Source of the DNA: Anoplopoma fimbria
Lineage: Eukaryota > Chordata > Actinopteri > Perciformes > Anoplopomatidae
Length of the DNA stretch: 64,000 bases
Direction of reading: 5' to 3'
Assembly (NCBI RefSeq): GCF_027596085.1
Contig: NC_072454.1
Location: 24,054,490-24,118,489, forward strand
How positions within the stretch are numbered: position 1 is the stretch's first letter; every line of letters begins with the position of its first letter. Of this stretch, positions 22,700 to 34,550 are shown one piece after another. The notes beneath the pieces were generated by a model that saw only the letters and a program-made list of their open reading frames with translations, had not been told where the DNA came from and did not search any database. Made by a program: the position numbers and the translations under genes.

Positions 22700-23070
22700 A
22701 GATCTAACTCATTTGTTTATGCATCACTTTCAGCCAATCGCATGCGGCCATTTTCTATGCAAATCATCGCCTTTGGCTCTTCGCAGTCTGGCAACCCCTT
22801 TTTTTTGCATGTTTGATGTCTGAGGTCTGACTGAGATGACAGATGTGTGAATATATGAAAAATTGCTTGCAGGAATTTGCATAAAAGTGCTTGATTTGCT
22901 GACAAAATGTTTTTTATTTTGCCACCCAATCAGTTTTCATTTCTACCTATGCAATCATTTCCAGTCTGCAGTTTTCTCTCAGTGACATTCGAGCGCCGAA
23001 AGCCTTCAATCATTGCAGCCTGACAACCATTCTTTTAACTCCAGATCCATCATGGCACAGGAGCTTTATA
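22700..23070. promoter_or_regulatory. Candidate conserved non-coding element
   Basis: Two exact POU octamers in opposite orientation (ATGCAAAT 22757-22764 and ATTTGCAT 22875-22882) flank a TGACAGAT word (MEIS/TGIF-type), with several CAAT/ATTG words after them. The stretch is non-repetitive and non-coding in all frames. These are features of vertebrate developmental enhancers, but conservation must be tested. Confidence 0.3.
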
Positions 23071-23169
23071 TTGACACCCCGATGGTGTATGCCAGTCAGG
23101 TCTCATTCATTCTGTATCTTTCAACACAGCCTCCCTCCTGACCTTTAACAAGCATGTGCAGTGTGATAC

Positions 23170-23640
23170 AGTCATGGATGGATTACCTACTGGCACAGGC
23201 TCAGGGGGCCCAAACTGGGAAGGGCTCCCTGGACCAGGGACTCTGTTTAAATTGATTAACAATTGTTGTTCCAACATTTTTTGTTGGAAAGTCAACCAAA
23301 GCCTATAAAGAAACAAATAAAACAAAAGAACCGCAAAGACAAGAAATGACTACAAGGAGATGCAAAACAACTGAAGAGAGACGAAAAATGACAAAAAGTG
23401 AATGCTTAATTACACAAGGGACACAAAATGATCACAGTTACACAAAACAACAACAAAGAGATGCAAAACGACCACAGTAGTGACCACAAAGAGACACAAA
23501 ATAAGAGGCATAAAACAGTCGACAAAACGATACACACAGCAGCTACAAACGGACACAAAACAACTACAAAGAGACAAAGAAATTACCAAAAAGACACGCA
23601 AAACGACCACAAAGACACCACTCAGGCCCGTTGTCTCATA
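23170..23640 (+). repeat. Repeat family C with 20-21-bp CACAAAGAGA period
   Basis: Left part has GGATGGATTACCTACTGGCACAGGCTCAGGGGGCCC. The right part (about 23340-23620) is a degenerate tandem array on the theme ACAAAGAGACACAAAACGACT. The same two modules occur in reverse order and orientation at 56160-56600, so they form one mobile family, not a local expansion. The open frames in it are low-complexity by-products. Confidence 0.65.
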
Positions 23641-24920
23641 ATTCACCCATGGACACATTGCGATGTAAAATGACGTAAGGTCATTCTGCAGCTCTGTCAA
23701 TTTGTCACTGCAGATATTATGAGGTTGATTGAGAGAGCCGATGATATGGGAACGGTCTGCATTGATAGGGAGTGCTCAAAGATTAATGGGTGGCTCTTTT
23801 AGGAGGACACATGTACCCGTGGGAACATGCATCAGCCATAATGATCCCCAGCGACGGCCTGAAGATAGAATATGAAGTGTCACTTTCCTTCTCAAAGTCA
23901 CGTGACAAAAGGTCACCATGAACAATGAATGACTAAGTGCCTAATGTGAATAATTGTGTGGAGACACCCCTCAGAAGTGAGAACAAGCATCTGTGAATAA
24001 AATGCCAAAAAGGAGCTGACACTCAAATGCAGATCAGTTTAATTATTATTATTAAAACCATTAATGCAGCGAGAATATTACAGTGTGATCCATATTTATC
24101 GTTTCATGTCAGACATCCAGCAGCTGAAAAGGAGAGGACCGAAATAGATCGGGACCAAACACCGATAATGTCCATGACCGAGCTCCTAAGCAAACTTTCT
24201 CTGGTATTGTATCAGAAGACAGTGATTTATTGGCTGTGCTGTAAGGGGGCTTGAATGCATGTGTTGGGGCCAGGCAATGCCAGTGGCAGAAGGTGACAGA
24301 ATAAGGACACTGTGAATCCTTGCCTCTCAAGGCCTGTCACAACGTCAACTCAGCCGGAGAGGAGTGAAGCCGATGTGTGGCTCTGGCTTTTGCTCGACTC
24401 TAAAACAAAAGAACAGAGAGTGAAGAGAAGACATGCACACTGAGATGTCGGCATTTAAAAAAGTAAAAGGTTCTCATCTTTACCCTGTCACCACTTACAA
24501 GTTCTGCACAGATTTATTTTTGTTCAAATCACTTTTGAAGCTGAAATTTCTCACAAAGTGAATACACAAATGAAAAATGGCTATACTGACTAAATAACAG
24601 GGCAAGATTTAAATAAACGGGATCATTTCTGCTAAGAGTTCCTGCAAAATAAAAGCCATTTTAATATGTCTGGGAAAAAAAGGAAACGAAATTGAAGATG
24701 TTTGAGTTGAGTAAAGATGTTTAAAATGGTTCTGGGAGATAAAGACGCAAAGACAAACTCCCATCGGTGTCATCGTGACTTTCAGACTCACTCCGTCTGA
24801 CGAGTACAGAGTGATCCGCGGAGCCCACAAGAACAATGCCGCACTCGCACAGACAGAACAGACTTTAATTTGAGGTGACCTGCTCCTTTCATGATAAATG
24901 ACCTGCATCCTTGATTTTGG
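23641..24920. other. Unique DNA, no gene seen
   Basis: No exon or classified repeat. Confidence 0.55.
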
Positions 24921-25022
24921 GGAGGGCGGACAGTTTCGGAGAGAGAGCGCCTCCTCCTCCACAGGTGGCAGAGGAACGAGGAGGAGGAGGATGAGGAAGA
25001 TGAGGATGAAGAGATGAGCCAT
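24921..25022. repeat. Purine-rich GAG/GGA simple sequence
   Basis: GAGGAGGAGGATGAGGAAGATGAGGATGAAGAG-type low complexity sequence preceded by CTCCTCCTCC. This generates long frames on the minus strand that are not genes. Confidence 0.75.
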
Positions 25023-26554
25023 CTGCTGCTACATTTCACAGCGACTCCACTCCTCCCTCCGCTTTGCGCTTTGTAGCAAACAAAGTGTTTGTCTTTGAAT
25101 GTGAGTGTGTACGCACCGCTTTCTTTACTGTATGTGTGATCGCAAGTGTGTGCTAATGTGTGTGTGTATTGTTGAATGTGTCTGCAAGTCTGTCCATGTA
25201 TCAATTTGTCTCTCTATATAAATGGGCTCTTTGTTTTTATCCATTCTGGAAAGAACTTTGGTGTACAGTATCTGCAAGTTTGGGTCTGTGTCACCAATTG
25301 TGAGTATAGGGAGCATCAAATCTTTGATTACATTTGTTCAGAATTCCTGTCATAATTCCCAAACAAAAACACTTCAATCATAAAGCTTCCTTTGGGCATT
25401 TCAGCTGTTGTATTTGTAACCATTTAAGTCCACTCCTGACCTTTGTCCTCTCCGTGTTCAAATTTGACCTCTCTCCACTGCATGCCCTCTCCGTAAACAA
25501 GCAAAAAAAACCAGTTTTTTGGACTTAAAACGTTTTTCTTGGGATTTTGAAATGACATGCATCCTTAAATATTTTTTGTAAAAGCAGCGGATAAGGTCAA
25601 CAAATATGCTAACAGAAGCATCATAGCTAGAGATCATGTACATTCAATGGTACAACTGCAATGAAATTAGCTTTTCCTGAGGGTTGGTATTTCAGTCCAC
25701 ATGAGATAAAAATGATTGTTGCAGAGGCAAGAATGGGGAAAGTCTTCATAGTCAGTGTGTTGCCCATGGAGAAACAAACATTGTGTTGAATATTTTGCTC
25801 GCAAAGGTCAGTTTTACGGTTATTGGGAGCACTGCAAGCATGTGAAAACAGTTCCATAATGTAGTCATGGTTTCTGCAGTAGCTTTGCAAAATGTAAAAA
25901 AACACCCCCAATGATGTCATCAGGGTTTTCTCAGATTGTAACAGGCTCTCTGCAATACAATTTTGGCCTTGTGGCACAACTTGGGGCAAGGAGTTTGAAA
26001 GATATGGGCTTTACCCAATTAAGGAGGTTCATTTAAAAAAATGCTTATAGGCTAAATTACTCATGGATTATGGGAAATGTAGGACCCAGAGTCCCCCAAC
26101 TTAATGAGGCACAGAATCCAATGATTGCAGTACCCCTTTAAGCAATGCACAAATTGCCCACAGTACAAGATGATCACTTAGTTTCATTGCATACCTAATG
26201 AAAACATGACCACTCAGTAACACGCATACTGAGTATACAGTATTCATATTTACTGCATCATCTTATGGGCATTTAAAATATACATGCATGCATACAAATT
26301 GAAGCAGAAACACATCTGTCCTCTTCAATGAGAAAACACATTCACCAAGCTATAAACAGGGTTTTTACATCATGTTATGAATTAGACATTACATTTGGAA
26401 AAAGCTCTTGGGCAAGAATTTAAAAAATGCAAAATGGTTAAAGATACAGTAGACCTGACAATGTGTGTAATAGTGGTATGTGTTTGTCTCTGTATCTGTG
26501 TGTTTGCGTCTCAGTGCTGTATGTGTTTGACTTTAACAGTATATGTCTCTTCTC

Positions 26555-26555
<1 letters not shown>
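25023..26555. other. Unique or weakly repetitive DNA, no gene seen
   Basis: A minus-strand frame of 120 codons at 25627-25989 has no recognisable domain and no splice context; it may be part of an old repeat. Otherwise nothing. Confidence 0.45.

Positions 26556-26626
<71 letters not shown>
26556..26626. repeat. TG dinucleotide microsatellite
   Basis: About 35 uninterrupted TG units. Long pure runs like this are usually length-polymorphic. Confidence 0.95.
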
Positions 26627-26628
<2 letters not shown>

Positions 26629-27151
26629 TGCGGTCAGTCTGTTCATCTTTTAGCTATTCCTGACCCTTCGCTCTCTCTCTCTGTTCCGAGTCTCAGTCAC
26701 TCTCTGGTTCCTCCGCCCGCTACTCCATATGGAACAGCATCCATATCAGGGCCGCTAATGAGGCAGCACTGTTCATTCTGTGGTTCCTTGAATGGGGAGG
26801 CCAACCATTTAACCCTGCCCAGTGCCCCCCCCTCGACCCCCATGTATTTTTAGGCTTCACCTCATTTCATGCTGAGTAAACACCTACGTCTGGCCGACCA
26901 CCGGGGCCAAGCCACATGGCATCCCCATAGACTGAGGAACAAAATGAAAAGGTAAATCGCTTGTCTACAGTCGGTCTCATACCGCTGGCTGACAACAGTC
27001 AACTAAAGTGTTACCTTTTTAGCCCTCTTGAATAAACTTCATCTGGAGTGTTACAAATAAACAAATCTCTAAACATTCAGGTCTGTTGAGCAATTTGCAA
27101 TCAGGACTGCAGCATAAAAGTGCCTTGAGCCTCTGTTTTGTTTGGTGAACA
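26627..27151. other. Unique DNA, no gene seen
   Basis: Flank of the transposase relic. Clear terminal inverted repeats were not found here. Confidence 0.5.
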
Positions 27152-27690
27152 ATGGAGAACTTTGAAGAGATCGACAACCAGAGAAGGAGAGGGGTAAGAG
27201 TGAGAGGAGGAGGAGGAGGAGGAGGAGGACAAGGAGGAGGGAGGAAGGACAAGGAGAAGAAGGAGGAGGAGGAGGAGAAAGAAGAAGGAGAACGGTCATC
27301 TCTAGTGAGATTCGGGCCACTGTGGTAGACCATGTGCTCAACCATGGTTTGAGCATGAGGGAGGCTGGCCAGAGGGTCCAACCAAATCTCAGCCGCTTCA
27401 CAGTTGCTGCCATCATTAGAACCTTCAGGATGGAGAACAGGTACGAAATCTATTTGCCTTGTGTGCTGTAATACTGCATATCAATAGAATACAGTGTGCT
27501 CACAGTATTTGTATTTTGCAGGACTGAAAGAGAACCACACCGACAAATACAAACTAGGATCCTGGCTGACCATGCTACATTCAGGAACGTCCAGACCGTC
27601 AGGCCGGTTTACAGTACTGTACTGTTCTCTGTGTGTACCGAAATAAAACCTTTTTTGCTGCATATTTGTGTGCTGTTTTATGTTTGACTA
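27152..27690 (+). pseudogene. IS630/Tc1-type transposase relic with an intron
   Basis: A start codon at 27152 opens an Arg/Gly-rich leader through a GGA/GAG simple repeat. A second frame then gives a helix-turn-helix region: RTVISSEIRATVVDHVLNHG, then MREAGQRVQPNLSRFTV, ending IIRTFRMEN at 27440. The two frames do not agree, so an indel lies in the purine repeat. GTACGA at 27441 and TTTTGCAG at 27514-27521 bound an 81-bp intron whose removal keeps phase exactly and continues as RTEREPH...IQTRILADHATFRN. From memory, related teleost DDE proteins carry about 40 residues (GGRGR...) between TER-PH and IQ, which are missing here. The whole catalytic DDE domain is absent. AATAAA lies at 27642. It is a dead gene, probably of a non-autonomous element. 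Confidence 0.6.
27196..27291. repeat. GGA/GAG trinucleotide tract
   Basis: A nearly pure purine run inside the relic's leader. It codes poly-Gly or poly-Glu depending on frame and is the likely place where the reading frame slipped. Confidence 0.8.
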
Positions 27691-28110
27691 TGAAAAAAGT
27701 AGGCCTACACTGAGACATTTTACAAAAGGAGAAATGGCTCATTCTCCAGAGTCGTTGTCATTCATATGGTGTGTTCCATTTCTATGATTGTGTTTTCAAT
27801 TTTGCACTTCAGTGTGCTGTAAATGCTTGGTAGTGTGCAGCAAATGGTTAGTTGTGTGTACTCAATGAATGGTATGTGTGTGTCATTTGAAAATATGGCT
27901 GTGTGTACCAAATGAAAACACGAGTTCCATTTTGTGAACAGTTAAGAGATTTGATGGCAAAGAGTCATCTTGCAAAGGGAGTGTCAGGTTTAGCATTTTG
28001 TGTGTGAGGTTTTCAGTTTTGTGTGTGCAGTTTTGAGAAAGCCGTTATTGTTTTGAGAAACGTGTGTTAACAATTGTGAAAAACTGTATTACTGTATGTT
28101 TGATTCATGC
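27691..28110 (+). mobile_element. Probable 3' part of the transposase element
   Basis: GT-rich text (GTGTGCAGCAAATGG, TTTTGTGTGTGAGG, GTTTTGAGAAACGTGTGTTAAC) follows the relic's poly-A signal and looks like the non-coding right side of the same element. The end is approximate; no inverted terminal repeat could be paired with the left side. Confidence 0.35.
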
Positions 28111-31100
28111 ATTGCCATAAAACCTCAGATTGTGGTGTAGTATCCCGTGAGCATCTTGACACAGGAGACCTGCAGCTGTCTAAAAACACTAAACACTGGT
28201 TTCTTTAGTACATGATAAGGGCTTTTCCTCAGCCATTTAACTGTTTAGTAGTTAGTTTAATTAACTTTTCGTGCTTAACAATGAGTCACAGTGAGGGTCT
28301 TTGGAGCTTTGTCCCTGAATTAAAACAGCAACGTTTATGCGCTGTAGGGATGATGTACGGGCCAAGCATCGCTCGCCTTAAAAAATGCAAATGGATAGAT
28401 ATTTATTATTGCAGAAAAGATGCTGTGTGACAAACAAACATTTTATGAGACTTGTACGTTTTGTTCAGCAAGATAATCCTCACAAATGAGCCCCACTTGA
28501 TTTTTAGGCTATAAACGAACTACACCACGATCGCATGACTTCAATTAACCACCACCGAGCTAAAGGTGGACTAGTGTTTGACCTGATTGCGTATTGTAGT
28601 CATTTAGCCACTTGTTAGCAACTGTTTTTTTTAAGACAGGTAAAAGCTTCAAAACGAAGAACAACACATTCAAATCTCTTTAACTTGGATTAACCCCACA
28701 CCTTATTTCAGGCATCTTACAAAAAAAACATTAACTTTGAGTCAAGGGAGTTACGTGATAATTCTTTGTGGGTCACATGAACACAGAGTCCTTTACTACT
28801 TTCGTAATATCTAAATATCAGTCTTAAAAGGCTTTTCCTTCGGCACTTTTGGCTCTGCCAATTCAAACCATGCCTTTTCATTACCAACCTTAGAGCACTG
28901 AGTAGTGCTGTGCTGATTCCGACCCCCCTTTCTCCCCCTCATACATGTCTGTGGAGGAGACCCGAGAGAAAGACGTTTTTAAAAGTCTCTAGTTGTTCAG
29001 TTCTCAGTACTTTTTGTAGCTTCTAACTGAACCTCTGTGGTTTGAAGTTTAGTTTCTCTCCTGTGTCCCTGTAGATATCTGCTTGATTTGACTGTTTCAT
29101 GTTCGCTTTCAGCTGATAGGAGTCTTGATAAGTTAGTTTATATCGCGGAATTAGCGGAACTTTGTTATTGGCTAATCTTCAATAAAATCTACTTATACTG
29201 CAGGGAGGAAAAGTAAGCAGTAAAGATAATAGGGGACTTTTATTATGAAGAGTTTATAGGAGAATTATTTTGTTTAACCAGAGTTTTACAACTGCTCATT
29301 TGACCCCCATGGTTACACACCTTAAAGTGGCTCTGGTCCGACACCACTGTGCAAGCTAAACCTGACAGCAGTTACAGAAATAAGGCAATATTTGAGGTAA
29401 TCGCGAGCAATTTGAGAAAGTAGAGCTATGTAAGAATTTGGTTGCAGTGCCAAAGAGAAATAAAGCATCTCAAAAGGACATATACAACTTAAAGACAACA
29501 AAAAAAAGGAATAACAACCATACATCCATGCGAAAATATATTTTGTAATAGCCATGGCTTATGACGATCAATATTTTACTAACGATCAGAAAACCAGAAG
29601 GCACTGACAATCTGTTTTGTAGTTTAAATTGGAAAAATTGTTGGAAAGACCTCAAGGGGAGACATGAACTGAGCTTTTTCTTTTATATAATCTGATTTGT
29701 TTAGCTGCTAATCCCCTAATGTTTAATAGAATTTGTTTTTTGTAAAATAACATTTAATAATGCTTTACATTACGGCCCGCGATGTGCAGCGTATACCTCC
29801 TAATTAAATGTGTAATTCTTTGTACAGTACAATATCTATTTGTATGTACAAGGGAACCAGGTGTGAAGCTAAGGAGTAATGGTTTAACAATGTGGGAACT
29901 TCAAACTATTGTAACAGGCACCTATTCTATTATTACTAATGGGAATGTGTCATTCAGTGTAATTAACACAAATTTAATGGATACCTTTCCATAATGTCAG
30001 AATGTATTTTAAACCTCACACGACCAACTCTTTAATCAAACAACGTCTTGCTCACAAGTCTTTAACATGGGAATCTTTCCCAACTCTATCATTCATCCCT
30101 TATGACCTGAACTTTATATCAGGAAGCAAGTTCTGAGTATACTCTGATACTGTCATTAACACACCACTACTCTAATGCTGTTGAGAATAACACAGTAGTA
30201 TGGATTTGGGACACACCTTTGGGCTTTCCTTTTATAAACAGTGAAACTAGATTATTGAAGATTAGTGACTGAAAAGTCAAGTAATGATGTCATATAATCT
30301 TTCTGTTTTTTTCCCCGTAAGCACTCATTGTGTCAATCTAGATGATTGCTCCTGTTTAATGCGTGTAAAAGAGGAGATGGATGTTATCGCTGGGTGAATC
30401 CCTAGGCATCTTTAATTGTCTCTCTGGCACAAAATGAGTCCCTGTCCTAATTTATCAACACGCTGCCTTTCCATTCACACGGGACACCTCACTGTGACAG
30501 CCGTTGTGTTGGTTTCTGCCTACGCACTACTTTTATTCCTAATGCTTTCCGAGGTTTGACAAGACACCTACATTTCAGCGCTGATCACAGAGTAAACCAT
30601 TATATTGTCCGCTGACTTAAAAAAAAGGCCGTCTGAGGCACGCCGGCAGAGTTGCAATCAAACAGGGAGACGGACAGGGATCAGACAGCCGGCTGCAATC
30701 AGTCTCCTATTCACGCTTTACTCCTCTCCTTCCTTCTATCTCTTTTTCTTTCTCTTCTTGTCTGGGGTCGCCTCTCATCCCATTGCTTCTGCTACCGATT
30801 AGCGTAGCAGCAGCCAGAGATGATGTTTCATTTGAGGGTGAGCCATAATGTTATCTTTGAAGAATTGCAAAATCCTCGGCTTTCCAAGAGGACAGAGTGA
30901 ACATTTTCTAATGACAGTGTTTATAGCCTGTGTTTTTTCTCTGCGATGTTTCCACCCCACCACATAAAAGCGCACTTTGGAAATAGCAAGTGAACTGATA
31001 AAGGATGGGTCTAACAGAGGAAATCACTATATGTTTCCCCTTACATTGATGTTTTTTTTCAACATGAATCAACATGGAATTTAACAGCTCAACACACCAC

Positions 31101-31559
31101 AGGAGGCTTCACAGACAGATTTCACAGGGATGTGTGTTGGCAGGAAAAATTATTTACACTATCATTTACTCACAGATCTCACGGTGTTAACCCCACACCC
31201 GGAATGAAAATCAATATGTTGAAATACCTGTCGTGACAAAACAGCACTAGAAGAGATAATGGACAATAAATGGTTGGTCCACCCAAAGAAAGGAACGACT
31301 CTCAGGCAATACCTGTGGTTTTATTTGCCCAGGTTTTGAGATATTCATCTGTGATATTTCTGCCTTCAGGTAGTCATTGGGACATTTCTCCATTGTATTG
31401 AATGATGGTATTTCTCACGAGGTAAGTGAAAAAAATTATATATATATACATATTGATAATTTTGGTTAACCACATCAAATGACCACCCTACTAGCTAAAG
31501 CATGGCAATTTGATTTATGTAGAACATCAATGTGCAAGGGTCTTGCAAATTGGTCTGAG
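28111..31559. other. AT-rich DNA, no gene seen
   Basis: No exon, RNA gene or confidently classified repeat over 3.4 kb. The stretch 30600-30800 is GC-richer without a coding match. A short AT run lies at 31437-31450. Confidence 0.5.
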
Positions 31560-32688
31560 GGGAGTTGCCACACCAAGAACAAATCACAGACCCCACATGA
31601 ACCGACCAAGAGGGTGTTGCAGCACTTCTGGGCGCCCTCCTGGAGCCAGACCTGGGACAGGAACTCGCCGACTAACTCGTGCGACGTTGAACCATTGGGC
31701 TTGATCAGGCACAGCCCGAAAGAACTACATGGGGCCACTGCCCTGTCGGTCCATCACCATCAGGGATCAGCATTGGGGTTGTCAGCCAGCCAACAGACAT
31801 GGGCATAGTCTTGCTAACACCTGGCATCGCAGACTGGTTCTAGATATAGGCTCAGCTCTACAATGCACTGGGTCTAGAACTAAAATACTGGGGAGGGGCT
31901 GGACTCTGGAGTTGCCCTGGGTGAGATGAAACGGGCTGCTTCTTCATTGAGAACAAGAGGGTTGCCTTTAAGCGAACTTGAGTCGCAGAGTGGAAGGTGT
32001 TTTTTTTTCCACCGAACAGCAGTCCGGAGTGTCCGGCTTTCTTGAAGTCTCTCAATGGGTTCCTAACAACTCTTCAGCTGGGGGACTTCAGCGTTCAAAT
32101 GTGTAGTTATGTATAAAGTTGTGGTGGATTGAAAGGAATGGCCAGTCCAATCTAAACCTGAGAAGTGCTTTGTTATTTGACTTCTGTGCTAGTCATGGAT
32201 TGGTCATAACAAAGATCATGTTTGAGCATTGGGTGATTCAAAGAATACCAGAAAACCAAAGATAGAGGAACCACTTTTGTGGGTCTGTTGTGGTGAATAA
32301 GGAGCTGAGCGGCAATGCGAAGCTTTAGATTTATCATTCTACCTCATTCTACGTTCCAACCCTCACCCATTGTCATAAGTTTTTGCTAGTGACAGATAGA
32401 TTGTGATACAAGTAGCTGAAATGACTTTCCTCTGTAGGGTGGCTGGGCTCAGAGGTAGAGTCAGGAGCTCATCCAGAGAGTGTCGGAGTAAAGTCACTGC
32501 TTCTTTGAGTTGAAAGAAGCCGGTCAAGGTGGTTTGGCAATCTGATCAGGAAGCCGCCTTTGGAGGTTTTTCTAGGCATTTCCAACTGGTAGGCAACCAA
32601 AAAGTAGACCACCAACAGAGCAAGATTAATCTGGTTTAGGAACACTTCAGGATCCCCCAGGAGGTAAGTGTTGCTGGAGAGAGGGAAG
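31560..32688 (+). mobile_element. Rex3/RTE-type LINE lacking its RT region
   Basis: The left part (about 31560-32265) matches the 5' region and endonuclease part of the LINE: GGCGCCCTCCTGGAGCCAGACCTGGG, CAGGCACAGCCCGAAAGA, GGGGGACTTCAGCGTTCAAATGTG (the D-F-N/S-x-H-V part) and TTGACTTCTGTGCTAGTCA. The right part (about 32282-32688) jumps to the far C-terminal region: GTTGTGGTGAATAAGGAGCTGAGC, TACGTTCCAACCCTCACCCA, CAGGGTGGCTGGGCT-like text, then GGAACACTTCAGGATCCCCCAGGAG. The reverse-transcriptase domain with its FADD box, around 2 kb in a full copy, is absent at about 32265-32282. Stops and shifts throughout; no target duplication found. Same family as 451-638 and 11938-12222, opposite strand. 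Confidence 0.7.
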
Positions 32689-34487
32689 TTTTTTTTACTA
32701 CCTTGCTAGGCCTGTTTCCCACTTTTCAAATTAAAAGCTTCTCAGGTATGGGAAAGATTATGATTTCTGAGCCGCTGGAAGACTGAAATGTCTGCTCAAG
32801 AAGTTTAGTTGACAGCAACTCAACAGTGATAAATTGAATGAAAACACCACATAATTTCAGCTATTACAATATGTGCAGTATATACCTTTCTTAGTACTGG
32901 TGCAGGCGATTATGGCCACTATTCAATTTCAAATATTCTTTCACACTCTATACTGACCCAATAAAAGGCGTTATGGTATTTCCTCTGTAAGTTCTCAGTG
33001 GCAACAATCAAAACAATGGCAGAAACTTTTTCGCCACAATAACATGGTTTCTCTTACAAAGGCACAATGTGCTTTTCTTGTCTCCTACCTCTCATTATAA
33101 GCCTCAACAATGCTCTGAACATTACGGGCCCTTGACTCTGGGTCTGCAGGCTACACGGTGACAGCTGGAGGTAATTCACTTTGCTTCATTTTTGCTCGCT
33201 GTTAACGGCTCATGGGATGATAACGGCAGTGCGAGAGCTTTAATCATATTCCTCTGCCTTCAAGAGAGATATTGCTTTTTCTCACAGTTTATTGAGCGGG
33301 TAGGGGAGGGGTGTGTGTGTATGGGGGGTGGGGGCAGAGTAAAAAGGCAGGAAAGCAGGACCCAGTTGTGCAATATGTCTGTGTGGCTGGTTGGTGTCAT
33401 GGGTGGCTGGGGGACATGTATCATCGATCCGCTACTCGGGGCTTCCTGTACACGAGGCGGCATTAAAATGATCCGTGGCCTCTTCCCCCGCGCTAATACC
33501 AGTGATATTGAGATATCAGACCGCTGTTTTTTGTTGCTGGCAGCGGGGGGGCACACACACCCACGCAGGCAGCGTTTACACACACACAAGACAGGGGGAG
33601 AGAGTTCTTCCACAGGGGCTGAGGTGATAATCTAATAGGGACATTTGTTTTTGTCTCCCGCTTATTTCTCGGCCTTTTCCTCCTCAAGCTCCGAAAAAAA
33701 CCGTCTAAGCTCTCGTCTAGGGGGCCCGCCGCTGCTGCCTCTGTGGCGTATAAATAACAGTCGCACGACAGCAAAACAAGTGTAACGCGTGGCGTATGGA
33801 GGGGGGGAGGTGAGTAGATGATCGTCTCAAGAGGGATGTCACACAGAAGCCAAAAAATTATTTATCTTTTCTACCCAGTTAAAAATAACACAAAAGTGCA
33901 TTTTCTTGTTTGAATACTGCAAAAAATATATATATATATGCCACACTTAGCATGTGTGGCAGAGGTTTTATGTGAAGGTACAGCGCGCACTATCTGCCAT
34001 ATGTATGATCACCTCTGGCTACAAATCAAATGAGTCATTATGAATCAGTCCACAAGCAGGACGTGGGCTGGAAGCAAGCTGCCACATACAGTCCAGTTCT
34101 GAACATCAAGCTTCTCCTGAGGGTTTAGTTGTGTACATCTACTTTAATTTTGGCGGAATATATAGCAACTGTTGATTTTGTTTATTTATCTTTTCCTTTC
34201 TTAGTAATTCTGTTTCTGCTCAATCAAGTTAAGCTGTCTGGAACATCCACAAGCTCGTTAACCCCCATGAGATTGTCCTCTAATTAATTTCTCTGATAAC
34301 AACCAGATATATTTTTTTCAGCACTTCCATGAACCCTGATCGATTATTTGAGCAGAGCATGTTCCGTTACCAAGAAGTAGTCATCCATTGATGGGCCAGA
34401 AGGGGATATTAATCAATGCAACCTTTGCAATTAACAACCTTGTTATTCTTTCGAAGCCAAAGTAAATGACAATTTGGCTGTGCTTGG
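32689..34487. other. Unique DNA, no gene seen
   Basis: 33180-33800 is GC-richer with a possible TATA box; the frames there have no recognisable protein. Confidence 0.5.
33749..33756 (+). promoter_or_regulatory. TATA-box match
   Basis: TATAAATA downstream of a GC-rich block (GGGGCCCGCCGCTGCTGCC) in otherwise AT-rich DNA. No exon follows that I can recognise. Weak. Confidence 0.2.
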
Positions 34488-34550
34488 GCATTACATTTAC
34501 ATTACATTACAAAGCAGACGCTTTTATCCAAAGCGACTTACAGGAAGAGC
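34488..34550 (-). mobile_element. SINE/LINE 3' tail fragment
   Basis: CATTACATTTACATTACATTAC followed by AAGCAGACGCTTTTATCCAAAGCGACTTACAGG is, on the minus strand, the same 3' tail as in the SINEs at 40041 and 42179 and the element at 9402. A few bases of the usual GTCATTTAGC part are missing. No tRNA-like head. Confidence 0.7.

Noticed and set aside
24609..25204. Two minus-strand frames of about 138 codons
   Set aside because: They run through GAG/CTC simple sequence, overlap in different frames and show no recognisable protein.
26395..26853. 152-codon open frame across the TG microsatellite
   Set aside because: The frame exists only because a pure TG run lacks stops; it reads poly Cys-Val and has no domain.
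27000..28110. Terminal inverted repeats for the transposase relic (ACAGT near 26994 against ACTGT near 28087)
   Set aside because: Only five bases match convincingly and no TA duplication is present, so the element ends remain undefined.
33192..33774. Overlapping frames of 147, 117 and 93 codons on both strands
   Set aside because: A GC-richer patch with few stops; no domain and no splice logic, and the three frames cover each other.
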